A DNA stretch of 64,000 nucleotides from Acidimicrobiia bacterium (GCA_022821985.1 JAJECP010000004.1:1-64000); one strand, 5' to 3'. Shown: positions 1 through 8,197, counted from the stretch's first letter. Translations and numbers: made by a program. The notes: generated by a model from the letters alone, not told the origin.

Positions 1-37
1 ACATGACATCCACCACAGCCTTGGTCAGAGCACGCAT
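1..37 (-). CDS. Possible 5' end of a leftward gene, cut by the window edge
   Basis: Reading leftward from an ATG at 37, the frame is open to the window edge (M-R-A-L-T-K-A-V-V-D-V-M) and has a GGAGG-like sequence about 10 nt upstream. Only 12 codons are visible, so no family can be named. The frame also stays open upstream of the ATG, so the true start could lie further right. The rest of 38-136 shows nothing else I can support. Confidence 0.25.
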   Translation of the reverse strand, partial: MRALTKAVVDVM

Positions 38-136
38 GATGAAACCGGCCTCCACGGTCGTCAGGTCATCGACGACCCCACCAATACACCGGGGAACCAG
101 ACGACCCGTGGACGGCCACCTATCGGCGCGGCCTCT

Positions 137-142
137 TAGCCT
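137..142 (+). promoter_or_regulatory. -10 box (TAGCCT) of a leaderless transcript
   Basis: TAGCCT is followed by 8 nt and then ATG at 151. This is the spacing seen at many other starts in the window and places transcription initiation at or next to the ATG. No clear -35 element is visible. Confidence 0.5.
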
Positions 143-150
143 CTGACGCC

Positions 151-177
151 ATGCAACGGCACGGCGGCGCTTCGTGA
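151..177 (+). CDS. Eight-codon upstream ORF coupled to the aminotransferase
   Basis: ATG at 151 opens a short ORF (M-Q-R-H-G-G-A-S-stop). Its TGA at 175-177 overlaps the GTG at 174 as GTGA. The -10 box at 137-142 would make the ATG the leaderless start, so ribosomes terminating here could re-initiate on the aminotransferase. The ATG is not in the aminotransferase frame, so it is not simply an alternative start. Whether the peptide matters or is only a loading device is unknown. Confidence 0.4.
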   Translation: MQRHGGAS

Positions 178-1331
178 GCGGCTTGAAGGTCTCCGAGCGG
201 GCGGACATCGCGCCGTTCTTTGTGATGGAGATGATGCGGGCTGCCGCCGACCGGGAAGCTGCCGGCGGCGATGTGGTGCACATGGAGGTCGGCCAGCCAT
301 CCACTCCCGCGCCGGCCGGGGCGCGCGCTGCTGCCAAGGCGGCAATCGACAGCGACGTGCTGGGTTACACGTCGGCCGTGGGCATCGAACCGCTGCGCAC
401 GCGGCTGGTCCGGCACTACGCCGACTGGTACGGCCACGACACCCACGCCGACCGCGTCGTGGTCACCCAGGGGGCCAGCGGGGCATTCACGCTCGCGTTC
501 CTGGCGTGCTTCGAGGCCGGCGACCGGGTGGCGGTGACTGCGCCCGGCTATCCCTGCTACCGCAACACGCTCGAAGCACTGGACATCGAGGTCGTCGAGA
601 TTGCCGTCACGCCCGAGTCGGGCTTCCGGTTGAGCGCAGACATGGTCACGAGCGCCGGCCAGCTCGATGGGCTGGTCGTGGCTAGTCCCGCCAACCCGAC
701 CGGCACCATGCTCATGGCAGACGAACTCGGCCGGCTAGCCCGCTGGTGCCATGACGCCGGCGTGCGGCTGATCTCCGACGAGATCTACCACGGCATCGCC
801 TACGGAACCGAAGCCGCTACCGCTGCGGCGCACAGCCCGAGCGCGGTCGTGGTGAACAGCTTCTCCAAGTACTTCTCGATGACCGGTTGGCGGTTGGGCT
901 GGCTGGTGCTGCCGCCCGATCTGGTCTCACCCGTCGAGCGCCTCGCCCAGAACGCCACCATCGCCGCTTCCACGGTGAGCCAGCACGCCGCACTCGGCGC
1001 CTTCGACAGCATCGACGAGCTGGAAGCCAACGTCGCCCGCTACCGGGCGAACCGCCAGATCCTGCTCGACGGCCTGCCCGCAGCAGGGATCGATCGCATC
1101 GCCCCGCCTGACGGGGCGTTCTACATCTATGCCAACGTCGATCACCTCACCGACGACAGCGCTGAGCTGGCCGCGACCTGGCTCGCGGAACTCGGCATCG
1201 CCACCACGCCCGGCATCGACTTCGACCCCGCAGAGGGACATCGCTACATCCGGTTCTCGTTCGCAGGCAGCAACGACGACATGATCCAGACCGTCGAACG
1301 CCTCACCGCGTGGGCCAAGCATCGAGGTTGA
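174..1331 (+). CDS. Class I/II pyridoxal-phosphate aminotransferase
   Basis: A 385-residue fold-type I PLP enzyme of the aspartate aminotransferase superfamily, of normal length. Visible landmarks are the substrate-side motif SPANPTG with Asn near 174, SDEIYHG with Asp202 and Tyr205 (PLP ring contacts), and the Schiff-base lysine near 232 in SFSKYFSMTGWRLGW. The SMTGWRLGW segment is typical of the subgroup that transfers amino groups from aspartate, alanine or aromatic amino acids; the substrate cannot be fixed from sequence. The GTG start overlaps the stop of an eight-codon leader ORF (GTGA). A crotonase gene follows 43 nt downstream with its own promoter, so the two are probably not one operon. 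Confidence 0.85.
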   Translation: MSGLKVSERADIAPFFVMEMMRAAADREAAGGDVVHMEVGQPSTPAPAGARAAAKAAIDSDVLGYTSAVGIEPLRTRLVRHYADWYGHDTHADRVVVTQGASGAFTLAFLACFEAGDRVAVTAPGYPCYRNTLEALDIEVVEIAVTPESGFRLSADMVTSAGQLDGLVVASPANPTGTMLMADELGRLARWCHDAGVRLISDEIYHGIAYGTEAATAAAHSPSAVVVNSFSKYFSMTGWRLGWLVLPPDLVSPVERLAQNATIAASTVSQHAALGAFDSIDELEANVARYRANRQILLDGLPAAGIDRIAPPDGAFYIYANVDHLTDDSAELAATWLAELGIATTPGIDFDPAEGHRYIRFSFAGSNDDMIQTVERLTAWAKHRG

Positions 1332-1360
1332 GCCCTCGGGCGCAACCCGCGTCCCACCAC

Positions 1361-1366
1361 TAGCGT
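1361..1366 (+). promoter_or_regulatory. -10 box (TAGCGT), leaderless
   Basis: TAGCGT ends 8 nt before the ATG at 1375 of the crotonase gene. No Shine-Dalgarno is present, consistent with a leaderless mRNA. Confidence 0.55.
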
Positions 1367-1374
1367 CGCCACTC

Positions 1375-2169
1375 ATGGAATCGGCAGAACTGGAAACGCT
1401 CATCATCGACGCCGCGGACAACGGCGTCGTCACCATCACGATGAACCGGCCCAAGCGCCTCAACGCGGCGAGCCCGCAGATGTTCACCGATCTGCGCGAG
1501 ACGTGGAATGAGATCGGCGGTGATCCCACGGTGCGCTGCGTGGTGATGACCGGTGCGGGCGACGCCTTCTGCAGCGGCGCTGACCTGGCCGCCGATGGAG
1601 GCGACGGCCCACGGCGGCATGCGCTGCAGGGGCTGAACGTGATCCACCAGACCGTGTCGGCGCTGTACTCGATCATGGTGCCAGTCATCGCCAAGGTGAA
1701 CGGGGTGGCAGCCGGCGCCGGCATGAACCTCGCCCTCGCCTGCGACCTGATCGTGGCCTCCGACCAGGCTCGCTTCAGCGAGATCTTCGCCCGTCGTGGC
1801 CTGTCAGTCGACTTCGGTGGCACCTGGATCCTGCCTCGGCTCATCGGCCTGCACCGCGCCAAGGAGCTAGCGTTCTTCGCTGACGTCATCGATGCCAAGC
1901 AGGCCGAAGACTTCGGCATCGTCAACAAGGTGGTGCCCCACGGCGAGCTCGACGCATTCGTCGACGACTGGGCCGATCGTCTCGCGGCCGGGCCGCCCAT
2001 CGCCGTTGCGATGACCAAGCGCCTGCTCACCCTCAACGCCTCGGCCGACTTCGCCACTGCGCTCGAAGGCGAAGGCATGGCTCAGTCGCTCAACTTCACC
2101 ACCGAGGACACCAAGGAAGCCGTCCAGGCATTCCTCGAGAAGCGTCCGCCCACCTTCACCGGGCGGTAA
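1375..2169 (+). CDS. Enoyl-CoA hydratase/isomerase family protein
   Basis: A 264-residue crotonase-fold protein, normal for the family, acting on an acyl-CoA thioester in beta-oxidation or a related catabolic pathway. The first oxyanion-hole segment is DAFCSGADL near residue 65. The second is the glycine-rich NGVAAGAGMNLALACDL near 109-125. The C-terminal tail ends in the common AFLEKRPPTF signature, which also closes the second crotonase at 7286-8089, so the two are paralogues. The specific reaction (hydratase, isomerase or hydrolase) cannot be assigned. Transcription appears leaderless from the -10 box at 1361. Confidence 0.85.
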   Translation: MESAELETLIIDAADNGVVTITMNRPKRLNAASPQMFTDLRETWNEIGGDPTVRCVVMTGAGDAFCSGADLAADGGDGPRRHALQGLNVIHQTVSALYSIMVPVIAKVNGVAAGAGMNLALACDLIVASDQARFSEIFARRGLSVDFGGTWILPRLIGLHRAKELAFFADVIDAKQAEDFGIVNKVVPHGELDAFVDDWADRLAAGPPIAVAMTKRLLTLNASADFATALEGEGMAQSLNFTTEDTKEAVQAFLEKRPPTFTGR

Positions 2170-2205
2170 CCGCAGGCAGGCCCCAAGCGGCCGCCTAGCA
2201 GCGCG

Positions 2206-3408
2206 TCAGGCAAGTGCAGCTCGGGCCTCAGACCATGACTTGCCGGACTCCACGTCGATGTCGTGGGGCAAGCCCAGGACTCGCTCGGCGATGATGTTGC
2301 GCTGCACTTCCGAGGTGCCGCCGCCGATCGTGAGAGCCGGGCTGAACAGGTAGCCGCCGTGCCAGCCGTTCCAGCCCTCCACCACGGCTTGGGTCTTGGG
2401 GAATTCAGGTGATGTGCCCAGCGGGCCCGTGTTGGCGAGCAGTCCGTGAGCGCCGGCCAGATCCTTGGCCAGTCCCATGACGTGCTGGCCGTGATCGTCT
2501 GCCAACGCTTTGCGCACGCTGGCCTCGGGGCCGGGCTGGCGGCCGTGCAGGCGGGCGCTCAGCGTTCGCAGCCGGATGAGCCGCAGCACCTCGCCTTCGA
2601 TGTGCAGCCGTGCGGCCCGGTCGCGCATCACCGGATCTGACACGCCCCCGGCCGACCGGACCACGTCGAGCAGGTCTGCTGCGCTGGGGCCGCTGCCCCA
2701 CAACGCTCCTTCGCCCGAGAGCGACACTCGCTCGTTGCCCAGCGTGATCTTGGCCAGCCGCCAGCCGTCGTTCTCGTCGCCGATCCGGTTCTCCACCGGC
2801 AGCTCCATGTCGGTAAAGAACGTCTGGTTGAAGGAGTAGGCCGTGGTCATGTCGATGATCGGGCGCAACTCCAAGCCGGGTGTGTCCATCGGGCAGATGA
2901 AGTACGACACGCCGCGGTGCTTGGGCACGTCGGGATCGGTGCGGGCGATGAGGATGCCGAACTTGCTGCGGTGCGCTCCTGACGACCAGATCTTCGAGCC
3001 GTTCACGATGTACCGCTCGCCGTCTCGCACCGCTCGTGTGGCCAGGTTCGCCAGGTCTGAGCCGCTGTCGGGCTCGGAGAACAGCTGGCACCACACCTCC
3101 TCGCCGGTGAGGATCGGCCACAGGTAGCGCTCCTTCTGAGCGTCGGTGCCGCCGTAGATGATCGTCGGGCCTGCCCAGCCCAGTCCGATGCCGCCCGCCA
3201 GGCGCTTCACGCCGGCGGCGGCCAGCTCCTCGTCGATCAGCAGCTGGGTGATGGGGTCGGCGTCCAGCCCGTAGGGCTTCGGCCAGTGCGGTGCCACGTA
3301 TCCGGCGTGTGCCAGCGCTTCCTGGCTCGGATTTCCGTCGTGATCGTCGAGCCAGTCGCGCACAGCGACGCGGCGAGGATCGTCATCGTCCGGCCAGTCG
3401 AAGTCCAT
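2206..3408 (-). CDS. Acyl-CoA dehydrogenase
   Basis: A 400-residue flavin-dependent acyl-CoA dehydrogenase. The order is canonical: N-terminal helical domain; central beta domain with WCQLFSEPDSGSDLA, the flavin-contacting KIWSSGAH, and FTDMELPVENRIG; then the C-terminal helical domain ending with GGGTSEVQRNIIAERVLGLP, the usual FAD and ADP contact. The enzyme desaturates an acyl-CoA and passes electrons to ETF. It is the long type close to the FadE and steroid-side-chain enzymes of actinobacteria, but the substrate is not predictable. A TAGGGT box 6 nt before the ATG gives it its own leaderless promoter just after a strong hairpin at 3443-3472. It converges on the crotonase gene to its left, with 36 nt between stops. 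Confidence 0.88.
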   Translation of the reverse strand: MDFDWPDDDDPRRVAVRDWLDDHDGNPSQEALAHAGYVAPHWPKPYGLDADPITQLLIDEELAAAGVKRLAGGIGLGWAGPTIIYGGTDAQKERYLWPILTGEEVWCQLFSEPDSGSDLANLATRAVRDGERYIVNGSKIWSSGAHRSKFGILIARTDPDVPKHRGVSYFICPMDTPGLELRPIIDMTTAYSFNQTFFTDMELPVENRIGDENDGWRLAKITLGNERVSLSGEGALWGSGPSAADLLDVVRSAGGVSDPVMRDRAARLHIEGEVLRLIRLRTLSARLHGRQPGPEASVRKALADDHGQHVMGLAKDLAGAHGLLANTGPLGTSPEFPKTQAVVEGWNGWHGGYLFSPALTIGGGTSEVQRNIIAERVLGLPHDIDVESGKSWSEARAALA

Positions 3409-3414
3409 GTGCGG

Positions 3415-3420
3415 ACCCTA
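3415..3420 (-). promoter_or_regulatory. -10 box (TAGGGT) for the acyl-CoA dehydrogenase
   Basis: Read on the minus strand, TAGGGT lies 6 nt before the ATG at 3408, a leaderless arrangement. Confidence 0.5.
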
Positions 3421-3442
3421 GTGGTATGCCCTCAAACGCGAA

Positions 3443-3472
3443 CAGGCCCCCGCTCGACTGAGCAGGGGCCTG
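3443..3472 (-). terminator. Strong hairpin, likely transcription terminator
   Basis: CAGGCCCC (3443-3450) pairs with GGGGCCTG (3465-3472). An inner GCTC/GAGC stem (3452-3455 with 3460-3463) closes a four-base GACT loop, with a single C/A mismatch between the two stems. On the minus strand it is followed by a weak T-containing tract (TTCGCGTTT). It sits after the 3473-3715 gap and before the acyl-CoA dehydrogenase promoter, so it probably ends transcription from the P1 peptidase side or from a small RNA in the gap. Confidence 0.6.
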
Positions 3473-3715
3473 CTGCTACCCGAAGATCGTGTTCGCGCCT
3501 CCGCCGTTCGGCGGGGCAGCGGCCGCGTGAGGACCAGCACGCGGATCTTGTGGGGTTCGGTGGTCCGGGTTGGAGTCGCCACCTGATGGAGACGTCCCCT
3601 TCTCGGAAGCGGGTCGCCTCAGCGCCCGGCCACCTCCAGAGTCCTCTTGCGTTTCGGCATTGCTTGGACCACCCCCTTTCTCTGGTGCGTCCAGATTGCC
3701 ACAACTGCAACCGGA

Positions 3716-4636
3716 TTAGGAAACGATTTCCGAGCGGATCGCTCGGGCGACCGCCGCAGCCCCCAGCATCGCCACTAGGTCCGGCTGGGTGTCAACCTCG
3801 CCTGTGGCAAGCAGGAACAGCGCGTCACCGTCGAAATTCGTGTGCGGGGGCTCGATCGCGCGGGCAATGCCCGTGTGCGCGAGATCGACCGCTCGGCAGG
3901 CCTCTGGCTTGGTGAGCCGGGCATTCGTCACGAGACAGCCGATCGTCGTGTTGCCACGCTCGGGTGACTCGGGCTCTTCGGTGCCGCGCCCCGTGAACCC
4001 GGGTATCGCCTCGACCGGGTCATGCGGATAGCGCTCGGCCCCTGGCGGCGCCGTGCAGCCGGCCAGCACGGTCCCGTCAGTGTCGATGACATCGCCCAGG
4101 GCATTCACCGCCACCAGCGCGCCCACGACCACATCGCCCGAACGCTCCACAGCCGCGCCCAGCCAGCCGGGCACGGCGAAGTCCCGACCAGCGACCTTGC
4201 CGATCGTGCAGCCCCGCCCGACGCCGACCCGTCCCGTGGCAGGCTCGTCCGCGCTCGCGGCCTCGCAGGCAGCCCATCCCGCGGCCGCTGTGGGACGCTC
4301 GCTGTCCGGGGACTGGATGTCGTACACGACTGCCGCGCCCACGACCGGCACGATGCTGTCGCGAATGTCGAGCCCGCGGCCCTGGCTGGCGCACCAGCGA
4401 ACAACGCCGTCCGCCGCAGAGAGTCCGAAGACGCTGTTGCCGCACAGTACGACTCCATGGCACTCGACGCCGGCGCCCGTCGAACTGAGCGCAGCGGCCT
4501 CGCGAGTCCCCGGTGCACCGCCGCGCACGGCCATGGCACCCAGAGTGCCTGGCGGCGGGAGCACCACAGTCACCCCGGTGGCGGCGTCGTCATCGGTCCA
4601 CGAGCCGACCAGCACCGACGGCAATCCCAACGCCAT
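3716..4636 (-). CDS. P1 family (S58/DmpA-NylC type) Ntn peptidase or amidohydrolase
   Basis: A 306-residue member of the P1/DmpA family, whose precursors cleave themselves to expose an N-terminal nucleophile. Relatives include L-aminopeptidase D-esterase DmpA and the endo-type 6-aminohexanoate oligomer hydrolase NylC. The processing site is visible as RGNTTIGCLVTNARLTKPEA, with cleavage expected between Asn229 and Thr230 and Thr230 as catalytic nucleophile. The N-terminal CHGVVLCGNSVFGLSAADGV segment and the C-terminal FDGDALFLLATG segment are also family landmarks. No signal peptide is seen, so it is probably cytoplasmic. The likely substrate is an amide, cyclic amide or N-terminal-residue peptide. 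It has a leaderless -10 box at 4645-4650 and is separated from the SPFH gene by 81 nt. Confidence 0.82.
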   Translation of the reverse strand: MALGLPSVLVGSWTDDDAATGVTVVLPPPGTLGAMAVRGGAPGTREAAALSSTGAGVECHGVVLCGNSVFGLSAADGVVRWCASQGRGLDIRDSIVPVVGAAVVYDIQSPDSERPTAAAGWAACEAASADEPATGRVGVGRGCTIGKVAGRDFAVPGWLGAAVERSGDVVVGALVAVNALGDVIDTDGTVLAGCTAPPGAERYPHDPVEAIPGFTGRGTEEPESPERGNTTIGCLVTNARLTKPEACRAVDLAHTGIARAIEPPHTNFDGDALFLLATGEVDTQPDLVAMLGAAAVARAIRSEIVS

Positions 4637-4644
4637 GGCCGCGC

Positions 4645-4650
4645 ACCCTA
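4645..4650 (-). promoter_or_regulatory. -10 box (TAGGGT) for the P1 peptidase gene
   Basis: TAGGGT on the minus strand ends 8 nt before the ATG at 4636; no Shine-Dalgarno is visible. Confidence 0.5.
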
Positions 4651-4717
4651 CGCGTTGGACCGCTCGCCGGCCGCGCCGGTTCGGAGGCAGAGCCCGGCCG
4701 TCGGGAGCAATGGCGGG

Positions 4718-5671
4718 CTACTCCTCGGCGGCCCCGATCGGGGAAGCGGCGTCGGCTGTGCGCTCGCGGAACATCTCGCCCATTGCGGCCACTGCGCCGA
4801 GCACGCCGCTGGTGTCGAGCGGCAGGAAGATCTTGGTGGCCTGACCGTTCGCCACGCCCTGCAGCGCTTCGAGGTACTTGATGGCGATCAGGTCGTCAGT
4901 GGGGTCGCCGTTGTGGATCGCCAAGAACACTCGCTCAATGGCCTGGCCCTCGCCCTCGGCCACCGTGAGCTTCTGGTACTTGTCGGCATCAGCCACCCGC
5001 TTGATGGCCTCAGCTTCGCCCTCAGCCCGCAGGATCTGCGACTGCTTCACGCCCTCCGCCTGGAGGATCGCCGCACGCTTCTCGCCCTCGGCTTCGGTGA
5101 CTGCGGCACGCCGGTCGCGCTCGGCCTTCATCTGGCGGTGCATGGCAGTGGTCACATCGGCGGGCGGCTCGATCCGCTGGATCTCCACGCGGACCACACG
5201 CGTGCCCCACTTGTCGGTGGCGTCATCGAGGATCTGCCGCAGCTTGGAGTTGATGACCTCGCGGGACACCAGCGCATCGTCGAGCTGCAGGTCGCCGACC
5301 ACGTTGCGGAGGTTGGTCTGCGCCAGCTTCGTCACGGCGATGATGAAATTGCCGACCGCGTACTTCAGCTTCACCGGGTCGGTGGGCTCGTAGTAGATGA
5401 CGGCGTCGACGGTGACTGCCACATTGTCCTTGGTGATGACCTCCTGCGGCGGCACGTCCACGACCTGCTCGCGCATGTCCACCTTCAAGATGCGCTGCAC
5501 GAACGGGATCACGAAGCGCAGGCCCGGTTCGACCGTCATGCGGTACTTGCCCAGGAACTCGATGAGGCCCTGCTCGAAGGGGCGCACGATGCGCAGGCCC
5601 TTGGCCGCAATCACGAAGATTGCGAGCGCGATGATTGCCAGGAGGATCACTCCGGGGCTGATGCTGTCCAT
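4718..5671 (-). CDS. SPFH/Band 7 (stomatin-prohibitin) membrane scaffold protein
   Basis: A 317-residue SPFH protein. An N-terminal hydrophobic anchor (about residues 7-24) is followed by the slipin-type core: [51 protein letters not shown] and the [21 protein letters not shown] region. Next comes a charged Ala/Glu-rich coiled coil ([19 protein letters not shown]) that drives oligomerisation, then a short C-terminal tail. Family members form membrane microdomain rings and modulate proteases or transport. Its ATG overlaps the stop of the NfeD-like gene (TGATG), so the two are translationally coupled; SPFH/NfeD pairs are a common bacterial module. Confidence 0.9.
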   Translation of the reverse strand: MDSISPGVILLAIIALAIFVIAAKGLRIVRPFEQGLIEFLGKYRMTVEPGLRFVIPFVQRILKVDMREQVVDVPPQEVITKDNVAVTVDAVIYYEPTDPVKLKYAVGNFIIAVTKLAQTNLRNVVGDLQLDDALVSREVINSKLRQILDDATDKWGTRVVRVEIQRIEPPADVTTAMHRQMKAERDRRAAVTEAEGEKRAAILQAEGVKQSQILRAEGEAEAIKRVADADKYQKLTVAEGEGQAIERVFLAIHNGDPTDDLIAIKYLEALQGVANGQATKIFLPLDTSGVLGAVAAMGEMFRERTADAASPIGAAEE

Positions 5672-6270
5672 CAGTCGCTCCTCGATGGTTCGGGCTCGGC
5701 TGCTTGCTGGCGCTGACCGGCGTCCGATTCGGACTCAGGCTCGGTTGCTGCTTCCTCGTCGACGTCGTCTGCTGCCACCGCCCCGGAGGCTGGCGCGCCG
5801 GCGGCGTCGCGACGCACGTAGTCGGGCGGTGGCGGCTCGAGGACTTCGACGTCGAGCTTGGTGCCGTGCAGTGCCGTGATTCGCACCAACGAGCCCTCCG
5901 CAACCGGCCCGCTCTCGGCAACGGCCCGCCATTCGTCCGACTCGACGCGCACGCGTCCGGTGTTGGCGACGAGATCGATGTCTTCGATGACGCGGGCCTC
6001 CATGCCGATGTAGCGGTTAGCCCCCACCGGCAGGTCGTCGGGGCGGTCCTGGCGGCCCATGAACCGGCGCAGCACCAGCATCGAAACCGCGGTGCCACCA
6101 AAGAACAGCAGCCATTGGACGGCACCGTGCAGGTCCAACCACGCCGCTGCCGCTGCGAGTGCGGCGCCCAGCGCGAACGGCAGGAGGAAGAAGCCGGCAG
6201 TGAAGATCTCGCCGATGCCCATCACCATGGTCACGGCGACCCACACCCACCGCCACAGTTCGTTGTCCAC
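5671..6270 (-). CDS. NfeD-like membrane protein, partner of the SPFH protein
   Basis: About 199 residues from a GTG at 6270 with GGGGGTC as ribosome site. The frame is open further upstream to 6642, but that stretch overlaps the Fpg gene and has shadow-like composition, so I reject the longer start. The N-terminal third is hydrophobic with two to three membrane segments (through about residue 65). The middle ([40 protein letters not shown]) is the OB-fold domain typical of short NfeD proteins. An acidic, low-complexity tail of about 50 residues follows. NfeD OB domains help organise partner SPFH assemblies. The stop overlaps the SPFH start by one base. Confidence 0.82.
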   Translation of the reverse strand: MDNELWRWVWVAVTMVMGIGEIFTAGFFLLPFALGAALAAAAAWLDLHGAVQWLLFFGGTAVSMLVLRRFMGRQDRPDDLPVGANRYIGMEARVIEDIDLVANTGRVRVESDEWRAVAESGPVAEGSLVRITALHGTKLDVEVLEPPPPDYVRRDAAGAPASGAVAADDVDEEAATEPESESDAGQRQQAAEPEPSRSD

Positions 6271-6328
6271 ACCGACCCCCGATCGCGCGATGGACTCGCT
6301 GCCAGTATGCCCCGCCCCAGCGAGGGTG

Positions 6329-7213
6329 TTAGCGCCTCTGGCAGAGGGGGCACCAGGTGCTGCTGCGCTGGTCGAGCACGCGGCGGCGCAGTTCGGTGCC
6401 GCAGCGCACGCACGGCTCGCCTGCGCGGCCGTAGCAGACGAAGTACTTCTGATTGTCGCCTGCACCTTCGAGGCTGTAGTAGTCGCGCAGGGTGCTGCCG
6501 CCCCGTTCGATGCTGGCGACCAATACATCTCGCAGCGCCGCCAGCAGCCGTTCGGCTCGCGGTTTCGAGATCGCCCGGGCGGACGGGTTGATGCGCGCCA
6601 GGAACAGCGCCTCGTCGGCGTAGATGTTGCCGATGCCCGCAACCAGCCGCTGGTTCAGCAACTGGGTCTTGATGCGCTGGCTAGACCGCCTGCTCGCCCA
6701 CCAGAACGCGGTTGCGTCCAAGCCCTCCTCCAGCGGCTCGGGACCCATGGCGGCAAGCGTCGGCAGGCCCCGGTAGTCGCCCCGGTCGCAGACGGCGATG
6801 CGGCCGAACCGGCGCACGTCGTGGAAGCAGAGCGTCTCGCCGTCGTCGAGGCGCCACCACGCACGCACATACGGGTCGGCGGCGCCGACTGCGCTCGGGG
6901 TCATGACTTCCGCCGCTGGTCCGTCAGTTGGGTGAGGAGGCGGCACGGCGCCGCGCGCTGCGCCAGCGTCGGCTGCCCTGGCGAAACACAGCCGCCCGGT
7001 CATGCCGAGATGCACGATCAGCTCGCGCCCGCAGTCGAGCTCTGCGATCAGATACTTGCCGCGTCGGCGCAGTGCCTCGATCTCGCTGCCCACCGCATCC
7101 ACCGCGGACGCGAACTTATGCGACGGGTGAGCCCAAGCCTCGGTGATGCGACGTCCGACCAGCGGCCCGGCCAACTGACGCCGGACCACTTCTACCTCCG
7201 GCAGCTCAGGCAT
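6329..7213 (-). CDS. mutM: Formamidopyrimidine-DNA glycosylase
   Basis: A 294-residue Fpg/MutM base-excision-repair enzyme that removes oxidised purines (8-oxoguanine, FapyG) and cuts the abasic site. It begins M-P-E-L-P-E-V-E, where Pro2 is the Schiff-base nucleophile and Glu3 the acid. LRRRGKYLIAEL carries the conserved beta-hairpin lysine. The C-terminal zinc finger is complete: Y-G-R-A-G-E-P-C-x2-C, then 16 residues, then C-P-L-C. A roughly 25-residue Ala/Gly/Pro insertion near residues 80-105 is unusual. A crotonase gene lies 72 nt upstream on the same strand and the NfeD gene 58 nt downstream. Confidence 0.93.
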   Translation of the reverse strand: MPELPEVEVVRRQLAGPLVGRRITEAWAHPSHKFASAVDAVGSEIEALRRRGKYLIAELDCGRELIVHLGMTGRLCFARAADAGAARGAVPPPHPTDGPAAEVMTPSAVGAADPYVRAWWRLDDGETLCFHDVRRFGRIAVCDRGDYRGLPTLAAMGPEPLEEGLDATAFWWASRRSSQRIKTQLLNQRLVAGIGNIYADEALFLARINPSARAISKPRAERLLAALRDVLVASIERGGSTLRDYYSLEGAGDNQKYFVCYGRAGEPCVRCGTELRRRVLDQRSSTWCPLCQRR

Positions 7214-7285
7214 CGACGAGTCGCTTGCGATCAGGAGGCACGGAGCGAAGCCGCCGCGGCCGAATCCGGCTTGCGCAAATGCGGC

Positions 7286-8089
7286 CTACCGGAACTTCGG
7301 CGGGCGCTTCTCCAAGAATGCGGCAACGGCCTCACGGTGATCGTCCGATGCACGAGCGATGTTCAGCGCCTCCAGCTCGCGGCGTTGCACCGCGCCCAGA
7401 TCGGTGTCGGATCCGTTGGCGGACAGCAGCTGCTTCGTGAGCTGCAGCATGGTGGGCGGGTTCTCCGCATAGCTGCTCGCCCGCGCCAGGGCCGCTTCCA
7501 GCACGTCGCCGTCGGTGACCTCGTCAACGAGGCCCATCTCGCCCGCTTCGGCGCCCATGACGATCCGGCCGGACAGCGCAAGGTCGGACGCCGCGCCCCA
7601 ACCGCAGCGCTGGATGAGGATGTGCGACGAGGCCAGTTCTGGCGTGACGCCCATCTTCACGAAACGGCACGACAGCTTGGCGTCACTATGGGCGATGAGG
7701 AAGTCCATCGACAGGATCATGGTGAGGCCGATGCCAATCGAGGCGCCGTTGATGGCCGCCACCATGGGCTTGGAGCTGCGCACGAGCTCGACCCAGTCGT
7801 CTGCGGCGGAGTCGTCGTGGGCCGCCGCTTCGCCCACGCTGCCGCCCGCTTCGTCGGCTGCGTCGATACGGGCCGCAAAGACCTCGCCGATGTCGGCGCC
7901 GGCGCAGAAGCCGCGACCCGCACCGGTAATGACGAACGCCCCGATCGACGGGTCGTCGTTGCCGGCCCGTACCGCGTGCGTCAGCTCCGATTGCATGCGC
8001 GGCGTCCAAGCGTTCAGCTTCTCCGGCCGGTTCAGCGTCAGCACCCGCACGTCGTCGCGGTCGGTCACGGTGATCTGCTCGTAGTCCAT
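7286..8089 (-). CDS. Enoyl-CoA hydratase/isomerase family protein (second copy)
   Basis: A 267-residue crotonase. It shows LNRPEKLNAW, the oxyanion motif GRGFCAGADI near residue 60, and the second motif AINGASIGIGLTMILSMDFL. It has an extra acidic Ala-rich loop (about residues 75-95, AADEAGGSVGEAAAHDDSAA) that the paralogue at 1375-2169 lacks. The C-terminus VAAFLEKRPPKF nearly matches that paralogue. The function is hydration or isomerisation of an enoyl-CoA; specificity is unknown. The ATG is preceded by GGGAGC, a normal ribosome site, unlike the leaderless copy. Confidence 0.85.
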   Translation of the reverse strand: MDYEQITVTDRDDVRVLTLNRPEKLNAWTPRMQSELTHAVRAGNDDPSIGAFVITGAGRGFCAGADIGEVFAARIDAADEAGGSVGEAAAHDDSAADDWVELVRSSKPMVAAINGASIGIGLTMILSMDFLIAHSDAKLSCRFVKMGVTPELASSHILIQRCGWGAASDLALSGRIVMGAEAGEMGLVDEVTDGDVLEAALARASSYAENPPTMLQLTKQLLSANGSDTDLGAVQRRELEALNIARASDDHREAVAAFLEKRPPKFR

Positions 8090-8140
8090 CTGGATGCTCC
8101 CAAGTTCGCAGGATCGGGCTACAGCATGGCCGCTGAGCGC

Positions 8141-8197
8141 GCAGCATTGCTCACACAGCGATCAGTGCTCAATGCGGCATCGCTCACGCAGCGATGC
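8141..8197 (-). repeat. Tandem hairpin-forming repeat at the RecB-like gene stop
   Basis: Two imperfect 22-nt units with a 33-nt period start at 8141 and 8174. The second forms a perfect stem, GCATCGCT (8177-8184) with AGCGATGC (8190-8197). The first is bounded by GCATTG (8144-8149) and CAATGC (8170-8175). The stop codon of the RecB-like gene (8184-8186) lies inside the second hairpin, so the element may act as its terminator or protect the mRNA 3' end. Confidence 0.5.

Larger units (their letters stand above)
3409..3715 (-). other. 307-nt intergenic gap with stacked hairpins; possible small RNA
   Basis: No recognisable protein gene fits. On the minus strand the gap contains a short ORF with a good ribosome site (a GGGGGTGG-like sequence ahead of ATG; M-P-K-R-K-R-T-L-E-V-A-G-R-stop). 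It is followed by three inverted repeats: 3523-3544 (perfect 7-bp stem CCGCGTG/CACGCGG), 3501-3514 (CCGCC/GGCGG) and the terminator hairpin at 3443-3472. The 3523-3544 stem overlaps a G-T-G-C-T-G-G-T-C-C-T-C run that reads V-L-V-L in one frame, reminiscent of a branched-chain leader. The downstream gene has its own promoter, however, so attenuation of that gene is unlikely. Alternatives are a long 3' UTR of the P1 peptidase or an independent structured RNA. Confidence 0.35.

Noticed and set aside
3409-3715. Classical amino-acid attenuator controlling the acyl-CoA dehydrogenase
   Set aside because: The dehydrogenase has its own -10 box between the terminator and its ATG.
4022-5716. 564-codon plus-strand frame over the P1 peptidase and SPFH genes
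   Set aside because: Shadow of two minus-strand genes with clear domain motifs.
5671-6642. A 323-residue version of the NfeD-like protein
   Set aside because: The first 120 residues overlap the Fpg gene and have shadow composition; a GTG with a good ribosome site exists at 6270.
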